From: Acinetobacter tianfuensis | GTDB taxonomy: Bacteria; Pseudomonadota; Gammaproteobacteria; Pseudomonadales; Moraxellaceae | Assembly: GCF_003611465.1 (NCBI RefSeq) | Contig: NZ_RAXV01000011.1 | Span: forward strand, 1-64,000 | Length of the DNA stretch: 64,000 bases | Reading direction: 5' to 3' | Shown: positions 9,702 through 18,076 of the stretch, in pieces | Numbering within the stretch: position 1 is the first letter of the stretch | Layout: each line of letters opens with the position of its first letter | Translations under genes and position numbers: made by a program | The notes under the pieces: model-generated | Told to the model about the DNA's origin: nothing | The model's input: the letters and a program-made list of their open reading frames with translations, nothing else | The model's database searches: none

Positions 9702-10684
9702 GCAATTTTCCCTTCCGCCACTAAAATGGCGCTTAAGGCATCCTCCATACGACTCTTAGAGTCAAGCGGGAATGCTTTTTCGATATTTGGCAAACGTTTC
9801 GCAAGATTCGCAAGCACATTGCCTGGACCGCATTCCACAACATACTGAATGCCCTGATCCTGCACGAACTGCATGGTCTTCGTCCATTGCACAGATTGGT
9901 ACAGCTGCTCAGTTAAAGCCTGACGCAATGCTGCCGTATCCGCTGCGATTTCTGCGTTGACATTTTGTATTACAGGAAGGCTAGGCAGCTCAATGGCAGT
10001 TTGTTCCAAAGCTTCTGCAAACTGCTCGGCAGCTGGTTTCATCAGCGTACAATGTGAAGGCACAGACACTGGAAGAGAAATTGCTTTGCCGCCGTTTTCT
10101 TTCGCCGCAGCCATAACCGCTTCAACTTCCGCCTTATCTCCAGCAACAACCACTTGACCTTTTGCATTGTAGTTTGCCGCTTGAACAGAGCCCTCACCTG
10201 CAGTGCTCGCTTTCGCGCACAGTTCTACAACCTGCTCATCTTCAAGACCTAAAATAGCAGCCATAGCACCCTTGCCTTGAGGCACAGCAGTCTGCATCAG
10301 CTTACCGCGCAGATTCACCAGCTTCACCGCATCACCCAAACTCATTGCGCCAGCAGCAACCAATGCGCTGTATTCACCTAATGAGTGGCCCGCCAAGTAT
10401 TTTGGCATTACACCGCCCAGCTCCAGCCAAACACGCCATAAAGCAATACTTGCTGTCAGCAATACAGGCTGTGTAAATTCAGTTTGATCTAAACCTTCGC
10501 CGCTTTGCGCGATATGCCACAGATCAAAACCCGCTGCCGCCGATGCTTCAGCAAATGTCTCCTGCACAGCCGAAAACTGTTCTGCAAGTTCAGCGAGCAT
10601 GCCTGCTTTTTGCGAACCTTGACCAGGGAACACAAAAACTGTTTTCATTGCTTGAGCCGCTTGCTCGATTTGTTTAGCAGACAT
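9698..10684 (-). CDS. fabD: Malonyl-CoA:ACP transacylase
   Basis: FabD moves malonyl from CoA to ACP and so supplies the extender unit for FabB and its relatives. The 328-residue product carries FVFPGQGSQ at about 17-25, the nucleophile Ser in GHSLGEYSALVAAG near residue 100, the active-site His in PVSVPSHCTLMKPA near 212, and a C-terminal GPGNVLANLAKR. An extra dozen residues precede the core (MSAKQIEQAAQAM); a start at the second Met (residue 13) is possible but has no better SD. It is the first gene of fabD-fabG-acpP. The plsX and fabH genes that often sit between rpmF and fabD are absent. Confidence 0.95.
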   Translation of the reverse strand: MSAKQIEQAAQAMKTVFVFPGQGSQKAGMLAELAEQFSAVQETFAEASAAAGFDLWHIAQSGEGLDQTEFTQPVLLTASIALWRVWLELGGVMPKYLAGHSLGEYSALVAAGAMSLGDAVKLVNLRGKLMQTAVPQGKGAMAAILGLEDEQVVELCAKASTAGEGSVQAANYNAKGQVVVAGDKAEVEAVMAAAKENGGKAISLPVSVPSHCTLMKPAAEQFAEALEQTAIELPSLPVIQNVNAEIAADTAALRQALTEQLYQSVQWTKTMQFVQDQGIQYVVECGPGNVLANLAKRLPNIEKAFPLDSKSRMEDALSAILVAEGKIA

Positions 10685-10825
10685 AAATAAATCCTTTAAT
10701 TTAGACGAATGGTATCTCTAAATGATTAAAATACCAGCAAGCCCTCATATACGCTTATGTTCGGTGCAGAAATTTAACACTTAATTTTGTATTTAGTAAT
10801 TGCCAAATACAACAAAATCAACCGC

Positions 10826-10856
10826 AAAAAAAAGGGAGCTTTCGCTCCCATTTTTT
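10826..10856 (-). terminator. Terminator between rpmF and fabD
   Basis: On the minus strand, GGGAGC-GAAA-GCTCCC is followed by eight T. It lies between rpmF and the fabD start, so fabD should have its own promoter in the roughly 140 bp that follow. Confidence 0.9.
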
Positions 10857-10887
10857 CTACTAAGCTTGACGCTTAATACATCTTCAA

Positions 10888-11070
10888 TTATTCAGCAGTT
10901 GCTTTAGCGAATAATTGACGACCACGGTAGATACCATCTTTAGATACGTGGTGACGACGGTGAGTCTCGCCAGTAGCTTGGTCTACAGTTAATGCATTCT
11001 CAGTTAAAGCGTCATGTGAACGGCGCATGTCACGGCGAGAGCGACTTTTACGGTTTTGCTGAACGGCCAT
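10888..11070 (-). CDS. rpmF: 50S ribosomal protein L32
   Basis: The 60-residue basic product begins [20 protein letters not shown] and ends [12 protein letters not shown], the family's normal length and sequence. The zinc-binding cysteines of some L32 proteins are absent, as in other gammaproteobacterial forms. It follows yceD by 77 bp in the usual yceD-rpmF pair, and a strong terminator follows. Confidence 0.96.
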   Translation of the reverse strand: MAVQQNRKSRSRRDMRRSHDALTENALTVDQATGETHRRHHVSKDGIYRGRQLFAKATAE

Positions 11071-11147
11071 GATGGCTCCTTACAAATATCGAAAAAATGG
11101 ATCAGAACAAATTCGATTGTCTTATACGTGTGAGTATAACACAAAAA

Positions 11148-11705
11148 TTAGTTAAGTTTACCCTTTAAAGACGCCAAAACATCAAACGGATTATCCCGCT
11201 TTTCTTCGGCAGCCTCTTCAACGGCAGGCTGATGCTTATGTTCACACGAGTCGTGCTTAGGTGAAAAAGGCATCAGCAATAACAATTCATCTTCTATCAG
11301 TGCAAGTAAATCCGCGGTCGCAGGCGCATCATAGCTGCCTTTAACCGTTGCTTCACTCTCACCTAAAACGATGAAATCAGCATCCTCATCCAAGCGCTCT
11401 ATCAGTGACTCATCATCCACAAGCGCCAGATGAAAATCTGAAACAAGTTCAATTTCAACAGATTCCAGACAACGCTGGCATTCCATTGGAACTTTTGCTT
11501 CAGCATGGCCATCCAGCCATACAATACGGTGATAAGCATCCATTGATAGCTTACAGTCTATGTTAACCAATTGATCATCAATTGATCCAACAGCTTCACG
11601 AGCAATACGAACAAGACGGGACAATGGCAGTGTTCCTGACCATGTATAGCCCTGTTCAGCCCATTTAAACGGCTCTATCTGTGCCGGAAAGGTATTTGCT
11701 GACAT
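11148..11705 (-). CDS. yceD: YceD/DUF177 family, 23S rRNA accumulation protein
   Basis: YceD-type proteins are needed for normal 23S rRNA accumulation in E. coli and in plant plastids, and are nearly always encoded just upstream of rpmF, as here. The 185-residue acidic product has the family's CQRCLESVEIEL segment near residue 82, a distal DADFIVLGE, and a LALIEDELLLLMPFSPKHDSC-like end with a Cys/His pair. The start overlaps no other gene. It is divergent from epmC, with 97 bp between the starts. Confidence 0.85.
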   Translation of the reverse strand: MSANTFPAQIEPFKWAEQGYTWSGTLPLSRLVRIAREAVGSIDDQLVNIDCKLSMDAYHRIVWLDGHAEAKVPMECQRCLESVEIELVSDFHLALVDDESLIERLDEDADFIVLGESEATVKGSYDAPATADLLALIEDELLLLMPFSPKHDSCEHKHQPAVEEAAEEKRDNPFDVLASLKGKLN

Positions 11706-11802
11706 AATTAAGGCGGCAATTCTACAAATTCATCATTACTCTGTCAAAGATTAAGATACAATTTTGTTCTTATTTAGACAGACCATTTGGGTAATTTACG
11801 TT

Positions 11803-12465
11803 ATGCATCTGTTGCAGCCGCAAACAGAAGTGAGTATTTCATCACTTGTTAGCACAATTTCAACCATAGATTCTGACAGCTCACCGCAGCAAGTGCAACA
11901 CTCGCAGCAGGCGGATTCGGCAGCAGAAAATCAGCAGGTCGATTGGCTCATCTTACACTTTAATATGTGGTTTTCCCATCTAAATGTGGTTTTAGTCCGC
12001 GGCGACTTTGAACCCGAGTATTTTCCAGCGGCAGAAAACAGCCCTGCCCGCATTCAGTTTGCGCATGGTTTTTTTAACAGCGCCCTGCATGAAATCAGCC
12101 ATTGGACCATTGCTGGCGACAAACGCCGCCTGCTGCCAGACCTAGGCTATTGGTATGCGCCAGATGGCCGCACTGCAGAACAGCAAGCGCTGTTTGAGCA
12201 AGTTGAAATTAAGCCGCAAGCTATTGAGTGGATGTTTTCTAAAGCCTTTGGCCTCAAATTCCGTGTTTCTTTAGACAACTTGACGGGTGACGGCGGTGAC
12301 GGCAGCCGCTTTAAAGACAATGTCTATGCTCAAGTGCAGCGTTATTTTCAAGGCGAAGCAAAACTTCCGCGTGACGCAAAACATTTTATTGACTGCATTT
12401 GTGCGCATACACGCCAAGGCAAGTCGCTTCAAGCAGTGGAATTTAAGCGCGAAATGCTTGATTAA
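11803..12465 (+). CDS. epmC: Elongation factor P hydroxylase (EpmC)
   Basis: EpmC hydroxylates the beta-lysylated lysine of EF-P, the last step of EF-P modification in gammaproteobacteria. The 220-residue product contains the family core HGFFNSALHEISHWTIAG, with the metal-binding His-Glu-x-x-His, followed by RRLLPDLGYWYAPDGR and VEIKPQAIEWMFSKAFG. About 40 extra Gln/Ser-rich residues precede the conserved part, which begins near DWLILHFNMW. The ATG at 11803 is preferred over a TTG 13 codons upstream; neither has a clear SD. EF-P and the other Epm genes are not in this window. Confidence 0.85.
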   Translation: MHLLQPQTEVSISSLVSTISTIDSDSSPQQVQHSQQADSAAENQQVDWLILHFNMWFSHLNVVLVRGDFEPEYFPAAENSPARIQFAHGFFNSALHEISHWTIAGDKRRLLPDLGYWYAPDGRTAEQQALFEQVEIKPQAIEWMFSKAFGLKFRVSLDNLTGDGGDGSRFKDNVYAQVQRYFQGEAKLPRDAKHFIDCICAHTRQGKSLQAVEFKREMLD

Positions 12466-12548
12466 ATTACACAAATCTACGTGTTATCACTTGCATACTG
12501 CATTCACGCGGTCACATAATAAGCAAAGGCACGATCTGGAGGACATCT

Positions 12549-13166
12549 ATGCTTCACTTAAGAGTACATCCTGACAATCCTCAGCCGCGTTTAATCAGCC
12601 AAGCCGTAGAACGTATCCGCGCAGGCGATGTGGTGGTCTACCCAACCGATGCAGCCTATGCGATTGGCTGCCAGATTGGCAATAAAAATGCCATGGAGCG
12701 TATTGCTCAGATCCGCAGGCTGGATGCGAAGCATCAGTATGCCATTATCTGTTCGGATCTTTCCGACATTGCAACTTATGCCAAAGTTGACAATGCTATG
12801 TACCGCCTGCTGAAAAATAACACACCAGCCGTAACCACTTTCATTTTACCCGCGACCAGCGAGGTGCCGCGCCGCTTAATGCATCCTAAAAAGAAAACTA
12901 TTGGCCTGCGTATTCCAAGCAACCCGATTTGCCAAATGTTACTGAAAGAGCTGGGCGAACCGCTGCTGACATCTACACTGATTCTGCCAGGGCAGTCCGA
13001 ACCGATTGATGACCCGTATGATATTGAAATGCAATTAGGCAAGCAGATTGATGTTTTGATTGACGGCGGCTTAGGCACTTTGCACACAACCAGCATTATC
13101 AATTTAGCAGGCGAATATCCAGAAATCATCCGCCGCGGCATAGGCGATGTCAGCGCTTTTGAATAG
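12549..13166 (+). CDS. yciO: YciO/YrdC/Sua5-family protein
   Basis: The 205-residue protein has the YrdC fold: VVVYPTDAAYAIGCQIGNKNA at about 28-48 and KKKTIGLRIPSNPICQMLL at about 115-133, ending PEIIRRGIGDVSAFE. It belongs to the YciO subgroup, related to TsaC/TsaC2, which makes threonylcarbamoyl-AMP for the tRNA t6A modification. YciO itself has weaker or uncertain activity of that kind. It starts 84 bp after epmC, with a good SD (CTGGAGG), and precedes a small unknown gene by 31 bp. The subfamily assignment is by length and overall sequence. Confidence 0.8.
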   Translation: MLHLRVHPDNPQPRLISQAVERIRAGDVVVYPTDAAYAIGCQIGNKNAMERIAQIRRLDAKHQYAIICSDLSDIATYAKVDNAMYRLLKNNTPAVTTFILPATSEVPRRLMHPKKKTIGLRIPSNPICQMLLKELGEPLLTSTLILPGQSEPIDDPYDIEMQLGKQIDVLIDGGLGTLHTTSIINLAGEYPEIIRRGIGDVSAFE

Positions 13167-13197
13167 ATTTAAAATATAGCTTGGAAAGGCATTCAAT

Positions 13198-13467
13198 ATG
13201 GATATATTTCAGGTATTGCTGAACATCAGCCGCTTTAAACGCAATAAAACCATTTATGCTGTTGAGCCTTGGACACCGGAGTCTGAGGCCCAAGTGGTTC
13301 TTGAACCCGCAGAAGGCCTTATCCACATCATCCGCGGCGATTTAAGATTTGAATATTTTTTAGAGGTCAGCTTAGCCCAAGACCTTTTACAGCAGAATCA
13401 ACATTCCAGCCTCTGCATGCGCGATCAGTGCCTGCGCATGATTGAATATGCAATGCAGAATACATAG
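13198..13467 (+). CDS. Small conserved-looking hypothetical protein (89 aa)
   Basis: I do not recognise this 89-residue protein. It starts MDIFQVLLNISRFKRNK and is soluble, with no signal or membrane segment and a mixed alpha/beta pattern. It contains one Arg-Gly-Asp (RGD) and two Cys in SSLCMRDQCLRMIEYAM. An SD (GGAAAGG) lies about 13 bases upstream. It follows the yciO-type gene by 31 bp, probably in one transcript, and a terminator follows. Codon use resembles its neighbours, so it is likely a real gene. Confidence 0.65.
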   Translation: MDIFQVLLNISRFKRNKTIYAVEPWTPESEAQVVLEPAEGLIHIIRGDLRFEYFLEVSLAQDLLQQNQHSSLCMRDQCLRMIEYAMQNT

Positions 13468-13535
13468 AAAGCCGTTTGATTCTATACGCGCTCCGCAGAG
13501 GCGCTGAAAATAGTATCTCCTTCTCAATAAACATT

Positions 13536-13565
13536 AAAAAACAGCAAACTGAGGTTTGCTTTTTT
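13536..13565. terminator. Terminator between convergent unknown genes
   Basis: AGCAAAC and GTTTGCT form a stem around CTGAG, flanked by A6 on the left and T6 on the right, so it can serve both directions. Confidence 0.75.
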
Positions 13566-13584
13566 ACGCCCTAACACCATTCGC

Positions 13585-14133
13585 TCAGCCGCCATTTTCC
13601 AGCCGCTCATTTAACTGTTTTGTTTCTTCAGAAACAGCTGCGCTTTCTGGAGCCTGCTGAATCGCATCATCCTGAATACCGGTCACGGACGCAAAATTCG
13701 GACAATCCATTAAAACCTGCTTATGCTGATAGAGCGCCTTGCCGTATTTATTTTGCAGCATATAAGTCGATGCGACTTGATCATCCTTATAAACAGCCAA
13801 ATATGCCTTCACCATGTCCGGTTCTTCATTTCTAAGCTTTTCAACCTGCATACAGCCAAGCTGATTGATATAGCTTTGTATTTCAGCTGGCGCTTGTGTA
13901 CCGGTAAAATCGGTCAGTTTGATATAAGTAATGATATTGGGATACTGATTTAAAATATCGCCATCCACTGGAAAGCCCGTATTTTGAATGTGCTGCTTAA
14001 ATGCCTGATCCGCCCGCAGGCCCTTGAGCGTACTGCGTACCTGTTCTTGAAATTGATGCTCCCAGTATTTTTCTGTACCAAAAAACAAGCCTGCAACCGC
14101 CAGCACCCCAGCCGCGATAAATTTTAGATTCAT
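13585..14133 (-). CDS. Hypothetical secreted or membrane-anchored protein (182 aa)
   Basis: I do not recognise a family. The product begins with a short basic start and one hydrophobic segment (MNLKFIAAGVLAVAGLFFGT), which reads as an uncleaved anchor or signal peptide. The rest would be periplasmic. It has two Cys that could form a disulphide (NQLGCMQVEKL and LMDCPNFASV) and an acidic, disordered tail ending ERLENGG. It is a single gene between a shared terminator and a long spacer. Confidence is for a real gene, not a function. Confidence 0.65.
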   Translation of the reverse strand: MNLKFIAAGVLAVAGLFFGTEKYWEHQFQEQVRSTLKGLRADQAFKQHIQNTGFPVDGDILNQYPNIITYIKLTDFTGTQAPAEIQSYINQLGCMQVEKLRNEEPDMVKAYLAVYKDDQVASTYMLQNKYGKALYQHKQVLMDCPNFASVTGIQDDAIQQAPESAAVSEETKQLNERLENGG

Positions 14134-14381
14134 ACGAACTCTTTTTTATAAATATTTAAATTGTTTTAAACGGCTTTTTTTACTCTGGCTCAGCCTGAAC
14201 AAGCTATCCCCCGCCTTCTTAAATTTTACATTTTCACTATAAATTTCACAGCATAAGCATGATTTATTTTTAATTATTCCGCTGAATGGCGAATCACTTC
14301 ACCAAAATATATTTTCAATATTGCCAACAGCAGTCAAATGTCTGCTTTTTAAAATTGCGCCTGCACATGCGGATGTCAAAA

Positions 14382-14513
14382 TCAGCGGCCCTGAATTTGC
14401 ATATCCAGCAGACGGTATGAACTGAGCACTGACTCCGCCGCAGATAGCGCAAGGCCTGCCGCTTCTGCCGCATTCAGAAGATAAACCTTAATTATTTTCA
14501 GGTTTTTCGTCAT
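14382..14513 (-). CDS. Possible small protein (43 aa)
   Basis: A 44-codon frame in the 14.1-14.65 kb spacer starts ATG at 14513 (MTKNLKIIKVYLLNAAEAAG) and ends MQIQGR before TGA. Codon use (GCG/GCC Ala, CTG Leu) is like real genes here and unlike the AT-rich surroundings. It predicts a short basic start and an amphipathic, Ala/Leu-rich helix. The SD is weak (CAGAG). It could be a true small protein or the remnant of a larger gene. Confidence 0.35.
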   Translation of the reverse strand: MTKNLKIIKVYLLNAAEAAGLALSAAESVLSSYRLLDMQIQGR

Positions 14514-14616
14514 TTAATCTCTGAATTAATTTATTTGAGCGCAAATTTGAATTACACTACCCGACATTATCTATGTGCTTTTTCTTTTCGATGAGATATC
14601 GAAGAAAGAGTCTCGC

Positions 14617-14670
14617 ATGCCTTTGAAAATTCGCGTGGCCTATAACTGCAATGAATCAACCTATCCATGA
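14617..14670 (+). CDS. Possible 17-residue upstream ORF overlapping the scpA start
   Basis: An ATG at 14617 with a good SD (AAGAAAGAG, six bases away) opens an 18-codon frame (MPLKIRVAYNCNESTYP, stop). It ends 20 bases inside scpA in another frame. The scpA ATG itself has a poor SD, so this frame could feed ribosomes to scpA by translational coupling. Evidence is the SD and the overlap only. Confidence 0.35.
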   Translation: MPLKIRVAYNCNESTYP

Positions 14671-15445
14671 AATAGTGGAGCAATCTGCACACATCCGTGT
14701 ATTGGATGAGTGGCAAGATACGATTCCAGAGGATTTATACATCCCGCCTGCAGCATTTGAAATTCTATTAGAGCATTTCGAAGGACCACTCGACTTTTTA
14801 ATTTACCTGATTCAAAAAAATGGCTTCGACTTGCTTCAAGTTGATATTGCGCCCATTGCAGCGCAGTACCTGTCTTATATGGATGCCATGAAATCCTTAA
14901 ACATCGAACTCACTGCCGACTATATGGTCATGGCTGCGCTGCTTGCAGATTTAAAATCGCGCCTGCTGCTGCCGAAACCAAAGTCATTGCAGGCAGCTGA
15001 AGATGATCCAAAACAAGAACTGATTGAACGTCTGGAAAATTATCTGCGCATTAAGCAAGCTGCAGAACGCCTTGGACACATGCCCGTTTTAGAACGCGAT
15101 ACTTTTGACACCAATGTCAGCCTTGGCCATACTTTGCAAGTCAATGAGGGCTATAGCGCCAGCCAGCTGCGTGATGCCATGCTGTGCATCTTTAACCGCC
15201 CAGAACCTGTCGTGCATCAAGTGCTGCAAGAGCCTGTACTGCTAGAAGAACGGATTGCCTATATTGAAAGCAAACTGCAAAACGGCGAAGTGCTTGAATT
15301 TGAAGCACTGCTCAAACCTGAACAAGGCCGTATGGGCATGGTGGTGACCTTCATGGCAATTTTAGAACTGACCCGCCAGCAAAAAGTTCAAATTATTGCA
15401 TCAGGCATTGAAGCCCCGCTTGCCATTCAAGGAGCTCAAGCATGA
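14651..15445 (+). CDS. scpA: Segregation and condensation protein A
   Basis: ScpA is the kleisin that bridges the heads of an Smc dimer; with ScpB it forms the Smc-ScpAB condensin. The 264-residue product has the kleisin N-terminal region FEILLEHFEGPLDFLIYLIQ at about 37-56 and DIAPIAAQYLSYMD after it, then a helical middle and a winged-helix C-terminus (GRMGMVVTFMAILELTRQQ). The smc gene of this genome lies at 32.2-35.6 kb. The stop overlaps the scpB start by four bases. The ATG at 14651 has a weak SD. Confidence 0.93.
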   Translation: MNQPIHEIVEQSAHIRVLDEWQDTIPEDLYIPPAAFEILLEHFEGPLDFLIYLIQKNGFDLLQVDIAPIAAQYLSYMDAMKSLNIELTADYMVMAALLADLKSRLLLPKPKSLQAAEDDPKQELIERLENYLRIKQAAERLGHMPVLERDTFDTNVSLGHTLQVNEGYSASQLRDAMLCIFNRPEPVVHQVLQEPVLLEERIAYIESKLQNGEVLEFEALLKPEQGRMGMVVTFMAILELTRQQKVQIIASGIEAPLAIQGAQA

Positions 15446-16032
15446 TTCAAGAACAGCTGCTGCCGCAAACACCTGAAGAAGATCTGCATGAAATGCTCAT
15501 GCAGCTGGAAGCCATTATTTTTGCCAGCGAAACTGCAGTGTCTATTGCACGCTTAAAAGAAGCGTTCCAAGACCGCTACAGCAAAACAGAACTGCGCCAA
15601 TATTTGCAGCAGCTGTCTATGCTGCAGCATGGCAGATCAATTGAACTTGTTGAAACCGCTCAAGGTTTCCGTTTTCAAGTTCGCGCAAAATATCGTAACA
15701 TTATTGCTCAAACTTGGCCTGAGCGACCATCTCGCTTATCGCCATCTTTGCTCGAAACCCTTGCTGTGATTGCTTATCATCAACCAGTAACCCGGGCAGA
15801 CATAGAGCAAATCCGCGGAGTAACCAATAACAGCCAAATTTTACGTACGCTGTTTGAGTGGAGCTGGATCAAAGAATCCGGATTCCGCGAACTCCCGGGA
15901 AGGCCTGCGTTGTTAGTTACAACGCCTCAATTTTTAAACGCATTTGGCTTAACTACTTTAGGTCAATTGCCTCCCCTGCAGGATGCCAAGGAAGCTTTTA
16001 TGGCCCTCGACGCGAATGCGCCGAAGTCATAA
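15442..16032 (+). CDS. scpB: Segregation and condensation protein B
   Basis: ScpB is the dimeric winged-helix partner of ScpA in Smc-ScpAB. The 196-residue protein has two winged-helix domains, with the conserved LEAIIFASE near residues 22-30, YRNIIAQTWPERPSRLSPSL near 82-101, and LETLAVIAYHQPVTRADIEQ followed by IRGV near 101-124. It overlaps scpA by ATGA and is followed after 42 bp by rluB, the common scpA-scpB-rluB order. Confidence 0.94.
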   Translation: MIQEQLLPQTPEEDLHEMLMQLEAIIFASETAVSIARLKEAFQDRYSKTELRQYLQQLSMLQHGRSIELVETAQGFRFQVRAKYRNIIAQTWPERPSRLSPSLLETLAVIAYHQPVTRADIEQIRGVTNNSQILRTLFEWSWIKESGFRELPGRPALLVTTPQFLNAFGLTTLGQLPPLQDAKEAFMALDANAPKS

Positions 16033-16074
16033 ATAGGTGAACTGTTGAATGATAATTTCTAAGGTTATGCTGTC

Positions 16075-17184
16075 ATGAGTGAAAAATTGCAAAAAGTGCT
16101 TGCACGTGTTGGGCTGGGTTCTCGCCGTTATATGGAAGAAGTCATCGCCGCCGGCCGTGTAAGCGTAAATGGTGAGGTTGCCCAAGTGGGTGAACGCATT
16201 GAGCCGGGAGATGAGCTTCGCATCGATGGCCGTAAAGTACAATTTCAAATTGAAGATGAAATCCGCCGCCGTGTGCTGATTTACTATAAGCCAGAAGGTG
16301 AAATCTGCTCACGCAACGACCCTGAAAACCGTCCGACTGTATTTGAGCAATTGCCTCAGATTCCCGGCGACCGCTGGGTCATGGTGGGCCGTCTGGATAT
16401 CAACTCTACAGGTCTTTTACTGTTCACAAATGACGGTGAAATGGCAAACCGCTTAATGCATCCGTCAAATGAAATTGAACGTGAATATGCAGTGCGCGTC
16501 ATGGGTGAAGTAACCCCTGCGATCATTAAAAATATGACTACAGGCGTGACCTTAGATGACGGTCCTGCAAAATTCGAATCATTCTCTGAAATTGGCGGTG
16601 AAGGTATTAACCGCTGGTTCCAAGTGGTTGTAAAAGAAGGCCGTAACCGTGAAGTACGCCGTATTTTTGAATCACAAGGCCTAAAAGTAAGCCGCCTGCT
16701 CCGTACCCGTTACGGTACAGTTATTCTGCCGCGTGAACTGCGTACAGGCCGCTGGATGGAATTGGACAAAAATGACATCGACAACTTAACTAAACTCGTT
16801 GAGTTGAAGCCGCGCCAAGGCACTGGCCTTTACGGTATGGCAAAACGCCGTAATGAGCGCATGCAAGAAAAACCAATGGCTGCACGCCGCGGCGGTTTCT
16901 TACGTCAGCAACGCCGTGATAACGAAGAACAGCCTGTGAACATGGGACGCAGCGAACGCCGTGATGACAGCCGTTCTAGCCGCCCGGAAAATCAAAATGG
17001 TTCTCACTTTGCACGCCGTGACAACCGCGATGGCAACAATTTCCAGCGCCGCGACAACCGCGAAGGCAATTCATTCCAACGCCGTGAGCCGCGCAATGAG
17101 CAAGGTTTTAACCGCCGTGAAGAACGTGATGAAAATGCGCCGCGTAAACCATACGGTTTTAATAAAGGTTTCAAAAAATTCTAA
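16075..17184 (+). CDS. rluB: 23S rRNA pseudouridine(2605) synthase
   Basis: RluB isomerises U2605 of 23S rRNA. The 369-residue product has an S4 RNA-binding domain at about 1-60 (LQKVLARVGLGSRRYMEEVI) and the RsuA-type catalytic domain with GRLDINSTGLLLFTNDGE near residues 103-120, whose Asp is the nucleophile. REVRRIFESQGLKVSRLLR follows. From about residue 255 the protein becomes an Arg/Asn/Asp-rich disordered tail with repeats such as RRDNRDGNNFQ, typical of an RNA-contacting extension. A terminator follows 20 bp after the stop. Confidence 0.93.
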   Translation: MSEKLQKVLARVGLGSRRYMEEVIAAGRVSVNGEVAQVGERIEPGDELRIDGRKVQFQIEDEIRRRVLIYYKPEGEICSRNDPENRPTVFEQLPQIPGDRWVMVGRLDINSTGLLLFTNDGEMANRLMHPSNEIEREYAVRVMGEVTPAIIKNMTTGVTLDDGPAKFESFSEIGGEGINRWFQVVVKEGRNREVRRIFESQGLKVSRLLRTRYGTVILPRELRTGRWMELDKNDIDNLTKLVELKPRQGTGLYGMAKRRNERMQEKPMAARRGGFLRQQRRDNEEQPVNMGRSERRDDSRSSRPENQNGSHFARRDNRDGNNFQRRDNREGNSFQRREPRNEQGFNRREERDENAPRKPYGFNKGFKKF

Positions 17185-17203
17185 TTTTTGAATCTTTTAT
17201 AAT

Positions 17204-17238
17204 AAAAAAAGACAGATTTAAAATATCTGTCTTTTTTT
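17204..17238 (+). terminator. Terminator after rluB
   Basis: GACAGAT and ATCTGTC pair around TTAAAAT, with A7 before and T7 after; it may act in both directions. Confidence 0.85.
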
Positions 17239-17325
17239 ATTTGAGAGTCCAAGTTTTCAAGCTTTACTGCAGCTTCCGCCAAAATACATAAAGCTCAGTA
17301 TCTGCAGACTTTCACTGCTTAAAAT

Positions 17326-17430
17326 TTAAGCTACCTTATTCACATTGGCTTTAGCAAGCTGAATGGCTTGCTGCAAAACACTTGATCAGACACAAAAATA
17401 CGTTCAATTTCAGACTTTCCCAAACCAAAC
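17326..17430 (-). pseudogene. Coding-like remnant downstream of bioD
   Basis: Past the bioD stop, the minus strand reads KFGLGKSEIERIFVSDQV in one frame, then QAIQLAKANVNKVA and TAA in another. One base shift joins them into what looks like the last 35 or so residues of a protein. No start or upstream part exists because bioD occupies that place. I do not recognise the parent family. It may be chance, but the amino-acid composition is protein-like. Confidence 0.25.
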
Positions 17431-17434
17431 TTTA

Positions 17435-18076
17435 TTATGCTAAAACAGGAATATCAATCCACAAGCTATGAGGAAAGTGTTTCGTCAAATATGCCTGCAA
17501 GTATGCAGCCGTATCTTTTGAAATCAGCTCATCCTGTGATTCATCATTTAAATTATAAGCTATTGCATACAGCTCTAAGCCTCGGCTTTTTAGGGCTTCC
17601 AAGCTTAAAATGGTGTGGTTGATACTGCCTAAACGGCCCGAAGTGACTAAAATCACGGGATGTTTTTTCTCTGCCGCATAATCGATCGTCAATAAATCTG
17701 CAGTCAACGGCACCATCAAACCGCCTGCGCCTTCCAATAAAACTACATCATACTTTTCAGCCAATTGCGCTGCAGCATGTTCAATTTTTTGAAAATCAAT
17801 TTCACGGCCATCAATTTTCGCGGCCAAATGCGGTGACGCAGGATAAGTAAAAATCTCTGGCATAGTCAGCTTCATTTCATCTTCAGGAAACCAGCCCATA
17901 CCCATAATGTCACGATGCTGTGCAATGTCTTCAGAAATATCAACATTGCCCGTTTGAATCAGCTTTTGGGTAATGGTTTTTTTGCCCTGCTCATTCCACA
18001 ATTTCGCTAAATAACCCGTCGCATAAGTTTTCCCGATGCCGGTGTCGATTCCACTGATAAAGTAAATTTGGGACAC
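17435..18076 (-). CDS. bioD: Dethiobiotin synthetase
   Basis: BioD uses ATP and CO2 to close the ureido ring of dethiobiotin from DAPA. The 213-residue product has the P-loop GIDTGIGKT at about residues 9-17 and the family motif LLEGAGGLMVPL near 95-106. The start is GTG, directly after the bioC stop (TAAGTG), with AAGGA at suitable distance; this gives MSQIYFISGIDTGIGK. It is the last gene of the five-gene biotin operon. Confidence 0.95.
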   Translation of the reverse strand: MSQIYFISGIDTGIGKTYATGYLAKLWNEQGKKTITQKLIQTGNVDISEDIAQHRDIMGMGWFPEDEMKLTMPEIFTYPASPHLAAKIDGREIDFQKIEHAAAQLAEKYDVVLLEGAGGLMVPLTADLLTIDYAAEKKHPVILVTSGRLGSINHTILSLEALKSRGLELYAIAYNLNDESQDELISKDTAAYLQAYLTKHFPHSLWIDIPVLA

